This document shows positions 6,832 through 8,661 of a stretch of DNA of 8,661 bases, piece after piece. Under the pieces are notes generated by a model. That model saw only the letters and a list, made by a program, of their open reading frames with translations. It ran no database searches and had not been told where the DNA came from. Numbering within the stretch: position 1 is the first letter of the stretch; each line of letters opens with the position of its first letter. The translations under genes were made by a program, and so were the position numbers. The stretch comes from JBBFMJ01 sp037441225 (GTDB taxonomy: Bacteria; Acidobacteriota; Thermoanaerobaculia; UBA2201). The stretch covers positions 1-8,661 of the forward strand of contig JBBISU010000115.1 in assembly GCA_037441225.1 (NCBI GenBank), written 5' to 3'.

Positions 6832-7595
6832 AAATTTTCACCTCCTTCATTTAAACAATTTATTAAAGTAGCAAAGGTTGCCCCTGCCACTCCATTATCT
6901 ATCCCTACAACAGCAATTGAAGCTGTGCAGGAATTAAGCATAGTTAAAAGAGGCACAAAACCTTTTAAATTTGTACCATATCCAGCACTTGTTGGAACTC
7001 CAATAACAGGGCAGGAAACAATACCAGCAATAACAGAAGGAAGAGCACCCTCCATTCCAGCAATAGCAACAACAACAGAAAATTTATTTGCTTCCTTTAA
7101 GAAATCCAGAATCCTGTGGATTCCTGCAACCCCCATATCAGTAAATAATTCAAAAGGCTCAGAAAAAAAATCACATACAACAGCAGCTTCTTCGGCAACA
7201 GGAATATCAGAAGCACCAGCAGTTATTATAGCAACTTTTCCTCTAAAAGTAAAGTGGCTTAATTTTTTATATTGAAGTACCCTTGCAATTTTATGATATT
7301 TAATATCTTTATTCTTTAACTTTAATTTTTTATATTTTTCTTCAGATAGCCTTGTTATAAGAAAAGGAATCTCTTTTTTTAAATTAAAATTTATTATTTT
7401 TTTTAATTGTTCTTCACTTTTTCCTTCTCCATATATTATCTCAGAAATTCCTTTTCTTAAAACCCTATGGGTATCAATTTTTATATCTTCAAATTTGCTA
7501 AAAGGAAAAATTTTGAAAAAATTATATGCCTCTTCTATTGAAATTTTATTTTTTTTTAAATCTTTTAAAATTTTTATTACTTTATTTTTATCTAT
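6828..7595 (-). CDS. larB: Nickel-pincer cofactor biosynthesis protein LarB, apparent ATA start
   Basis: LarB carboxylates the pyridinium ring of nicotinic acid adenine dinucleotide and releases AMP, giving the biscarboxylic mononucleotide used by LarE and LarC to build the nickel-pincer cofactor of lactate racemase-type enzymes. The frame encodes about 255 residues, the normal family length. An N-terminal domain holds IDTHRVLRKG (40-49) and IIYGEGKSEEQL (53-64). The PurE-like half has VAIITAGASD (121-130), IAGMEGALPS (178-187), VPTSAGYGT (200-208) and LNSCTASIAVV (220-230). C223 matches the catalytic Cys of the family (C221 in the Lactobacillus enzyme, from memory). No ATG, GTG or TTG occurs before codon 154, so a canonical start would lose 60% of the protein. 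ATA at 7595 has GGGAG 8 nt upstream and overlaps the previous stop as ATAG. CTG at 7610 is the alternative; a sequencing error is also possible. LarC and LarE are not in this window. Confidence 0.9.
   Translation of the reverse strand: MDKNKVIKILKDLKKNKISIEEAYNFFKIFPFSKFEDIKIDTHRVLRKGISEIIYGEGKSEEQLKKIINFNLKKEIPFLITRLSEEKYKKLKLKNKDIKYHKIARVLQYKKLSHFTFRGKVAIITAGASDIPVAEEAAVVCDFFSEPFELFTDMGVAGIHRILDFLKEANKFSVVVAIAGMEGALPSVIAGIVSCPVIGVPTSAGYGTNLKGFVPLLTMLNSCTASIAVVGIDNGVAGATFATLINCLNEGGENF
6839..6845 (-). promoter_or_regulatory. Ribosome binding site of rpsU
   Basis: GGAGGTG is 7 nt upstream of the TTG start, inside the last codons of larB. It is one of the two GGAGGT-type sites in the window and justifies a TTG start that overlaps the larB stop. 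Confidence 0.85.
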
Positions 7596-8356
7596 TTCTG
7601 TGGCTCCCAGAGCTTATTATAAACCTTACCATTAGCAAAAAAAATGCCTGCTGCTTTTTGATCTTCCTTTGGATAAAACCATGCAATTATTTTCCTTCCT
7701 TTTTCCTCCTTTTCCTGAATATAAGAGACATTTGGATAACCACAAATTGCCTTTACTTCCTCCATCGTCATTCCATTTTTTACTTGATCAAACCTTTCTT
7801 TTTTAATAAACCTGAAATCTTCTGCTTCTTTTATTTTATTTTTTAGCAATTCATAATTAGGATCCAAACTTAAAGCTTGGTTATATATGTCTATTGCTTC
7901 TTTATATTTACCACCTTCTTTTATAAACTCTTCTCCTGTAATAATGCATTCATCTGAATATAATCTTATTGCCTTTGCAACTTCTGGTTTTCCTTTTAAC
8001 TGCTCATCATTTAATGTTTTATCCAAAAAAATTGTTAAGTTATCCATAAGGGCATTATATTTTGTTTCATATTTTGTTTTTTTAATTTCTTCTAAACTTG
8101 CTTTCAAGGTCTCCAAACTTTCTGCTGGCAATTCTTCTTTTTTATATTTTTTTGGATTTATATTATAATCCTCTAATATCTTTATTTTTTCTTTCAAAAC
8201 TTGCATTTCTTCTCTAAATTTGTTGATTTCATCTTTTTGTTTTTTAATGTTAGAAAACTCCTGTGTTACATCAAAAGTTATTTCTTTTGATGTCTTTTTA
8301 CAGGAAAAGTTAAGAACCAAAAATACCCCCAAAATTAAAAGAAAGAATTTTTTCAT
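7592..8356 (-). CDS. Lipoprotein with TPR and BamE (SmpA/OmlA)-like domain
   Basis: This 254-aa protein is probably a periplasm-facing lipoprotein. Residues 1-19 form a lipoprotein signal: MKK, a hydrophobic stretch to 16, then C19 followed by Lys. The lipobox is atypical (NFSC, with Leu at -4). A charged coiled coil runs about 31-65. A tetratricopeptide-like helix pair lies at about 143-178 (GKYKEAIDIYNQALSLDPNY). The C-terminal part (187-250) has the BamE/OmlA signature VKNGMTMEEVKAICGYP, then a strand with IAWFYP and a final GIFFANGKV strand. This fold occurs in outer-membrane assembly factors and in many unassigned lipoproteins, so no precise function is given. The ATG at 8356 has GGGAGG 5 nt upstream. 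A promoter lies just before, making this the probable first gene of the operon. Confidence 0.8.
   Translation of the reverse strand: MKKFFLLILGVFLVLNFSCKKTSKEITFDVTQEFSNIKKQKDEINKFREEMQVLKEKIKILEDYNINPKKYKKEELPAESLETLKASLEEIKKTKYETKYNALMDNLTIFLDKTLNDEQLKGKPEVAKAIRLYSDECIITGEEFIKEGGKYKEAIDIYNQALSLDPNYELLKNKIKEAEDFRFIKKERFDQVKNGMTMEEVKAICGYPNVSYIQEKEEKGRKIIAWFYPKEDQKAAGIFFANGKVYNKLWEPQK
7604..7608 (-). promoter_or_regulatory. Ribosome binding site supporting the ATA start of larB
   Basis: GGGAG, within the last codons of the lipoprotein gene (Trp-Glu-Pro), lies 8 nt upstream of the ATA at 7593-7595. No comparable site precedes the CTG at 7608-7610 or the in-frame ATT codons further in. The bases are also coding, so the match could be chance. 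Confidence 0.5.
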
Positions 8357-8382
8357 TTAAACCTCCCTTTTTTATTCAATTT

Positions 8383-8413
8383 ATTATACCACATATCAAA
8401 TTTTTCTTCTCAA
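8383..8413 (-). promoter_or_regulatory. Probable extended -10 promoter of the lipoprotein-to-rdgB operon
   Basis: On the minus strand the 39-bp gap contains TGGTATAAT: a perfect TATAAT (8388-8383) with the TG extension one base upstream. A possible -35 TTGAGA (8413-8408, five of six) stands 19 bp away, longer than ideal, but extended -10 promoters tolerate a poor -35. Transcription would start near 8376 and give a leader of about 20 nt carrying the GGGAGG site. No other sizeable gap exists downstream, so this may drive all seven genes unless promoters lie inside coding regions. Confidence 0.6.
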
Positions 8414-8661
8414 ATAATCTTTCAGCCTTTCAGTTAATTCATTATAAGGAAAAAGGAAACTTTCAAAGAAAGAATTTTCTATGCTATCTCCTTCACCAAT
8501 TTTTTTTATAAAATTTGAAATTGAACCCATTGATCCCCTTTCATTTAAAAAATTTACTGCCACAAGGGAAATTTCATACAAAAGGATGCTTTTTTCTTTC
8601 TCTACAAGCAAAAAAGAAGGAGAATTTATTGATGGAATATTTTTATTTTCCAAAGCTTTAA
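8396..8661 (-). CDS. C-terminal fragment of a probable peptidase-MA-like (gluzincin-type) protein
   Basis: The frame is open at the window edge, so only the last 87 or so codons are seen. A TTG at 8653 exists but has no ribosome binding site, and codons for Lys-Ala lie upstream of it, so it is more likely internal. The visible part is helical: LLYEISLVAVNFLNERGS, then ISNFIKKIGEGDSIENSF, then LFPYNELTERLKDYLRRK. This pattern (a helix entering with a YLVERYG-like segment, a LL..LG.G.s...A segment, and a final LE..W..YL helix) is typical of the C-terminus of peptidase-MA-family metalloproteases, often joined to TPRs. The HExxH part would be outside the window, so activity cannot be judged. It ends 39 bp before the lipoprotein gene. 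Confidence 0.5.
   Translation of the reverse strand, partial: KALENKNIPSINSPSFLLVEKEKSILLYEISLVAVNFLNERGSMGSISNFIKKIGEGDSIENSFFESFLFPYNELTERLKDYLRRKI

Noticed and set aside
6828..7136. A 102-aa LarB-like gene beginning at an internal ATG, as if larB were truncated
   Set aside because: The same frame continues unbroken upstream to 7613 with conserved LarB N-terminal motifs, so the short version is an artefact of requiring a canonical start.
7592..7600. Programmed -1 frameshift joining the lipoprotein to LarB
   Set aside because: The frames are in the right relation, but CAG AAA TAG is not a good slippery heptamer. A lipoprotein fused to a cytosolic enzyme makes little sense, and a coupled restart explains the junction better.
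1980..8168. Plus-strand open frames of 60-130 codons opposite the operon genes
   Set aside because: They are antisense shadows of well-identified genes. They lack ribosome binding sites and read as low-complexity Phe/Ser/Leu-rich peptides produced by the Lys/Glu-rich coding strand.
8396..8653. A complete 85-aa protein starting at TTG 8653
   Set aside because: The frame stays open to the window edge, there is no ribosome binding site, and the sequence looks like the C-terminus of a larger protein.
1..8661. CRISPR array, insertion sequence, phage or toxin-antitoxin module
   Set aside because: No regularly spaced repeats, transposase or integrase motifs, terminal inverted repeats or defence-gene domains were seen. 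Almost all of the window is core operon.

Overview
The window is an AT-rich bacterial segment (coding parts near 28-30% G+C by sample count). Its proteins are rich in Lys, Glu, Ile and Phe, and the coding strand is purine-loaded. A lipoprotein and a BamE-like fold suggest a diderm, and the Lys/Glu bias would fit a thermophile. The lineage cannot be fixed from sequence alone. The gene order rpsU-mutS2-dnaG-rpoD recalls arrangements I remember from Desulfobacterota/Acidobacteriota-like groups; that is recollection, not a search result.

Almost all of the window is one minus-strand operon, read right to left. At the right edge is the C-terminal piece of a probable peptidase-MA-like protein (8396-8661). 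A 39-bp gap follows, holding an extended -10 promoter. Then come seven tightly packed genes: a TPR + BamE-like lipoprotein, larB, rpsU, mutS2, dnaG, rpoD and an rdgB/HAM1-type nucleotide pyrophosphatase. Junctions range from an 8-bp overlap to a 7-bp gap, so translational coupling is likely throughout. The core is the classic macromolecular-synthesis operon (ribosomal protein S21, primase, primary sigma factor) with mutS2 inserted between rpsU and dnaG. larB and the lipoprotein gene are attached upstream, and a nucleotide-pool sanitiser downstream.

larB is full length (about 255 codons) but has no ATG, GTG or TTG in its first 153 codons. The best start is an ATA codon that overlaps the upstream stop as ATAG, 8 nt after a GGGAG. 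Counting this, four of the seven complete genes use non-ATG starts (ATA, TTG, GTG, TTG).

On the plus strand, at the left, is a tRNA-Glu(CUC) gene (168-240) with a good sigma-70-type promoter right against its 5' end. It converges on the operon across a 154-bp spacer with no convincing terminator hairpin. Positions 1-128 form a more GC-rich island with inverted repeats and a tandem 8-mer, and no recognised gene. There is no CRISPR array, insertion sequence, phage gene or obvious new multi-gene system. The noteworthy points are unusual details of core genes.
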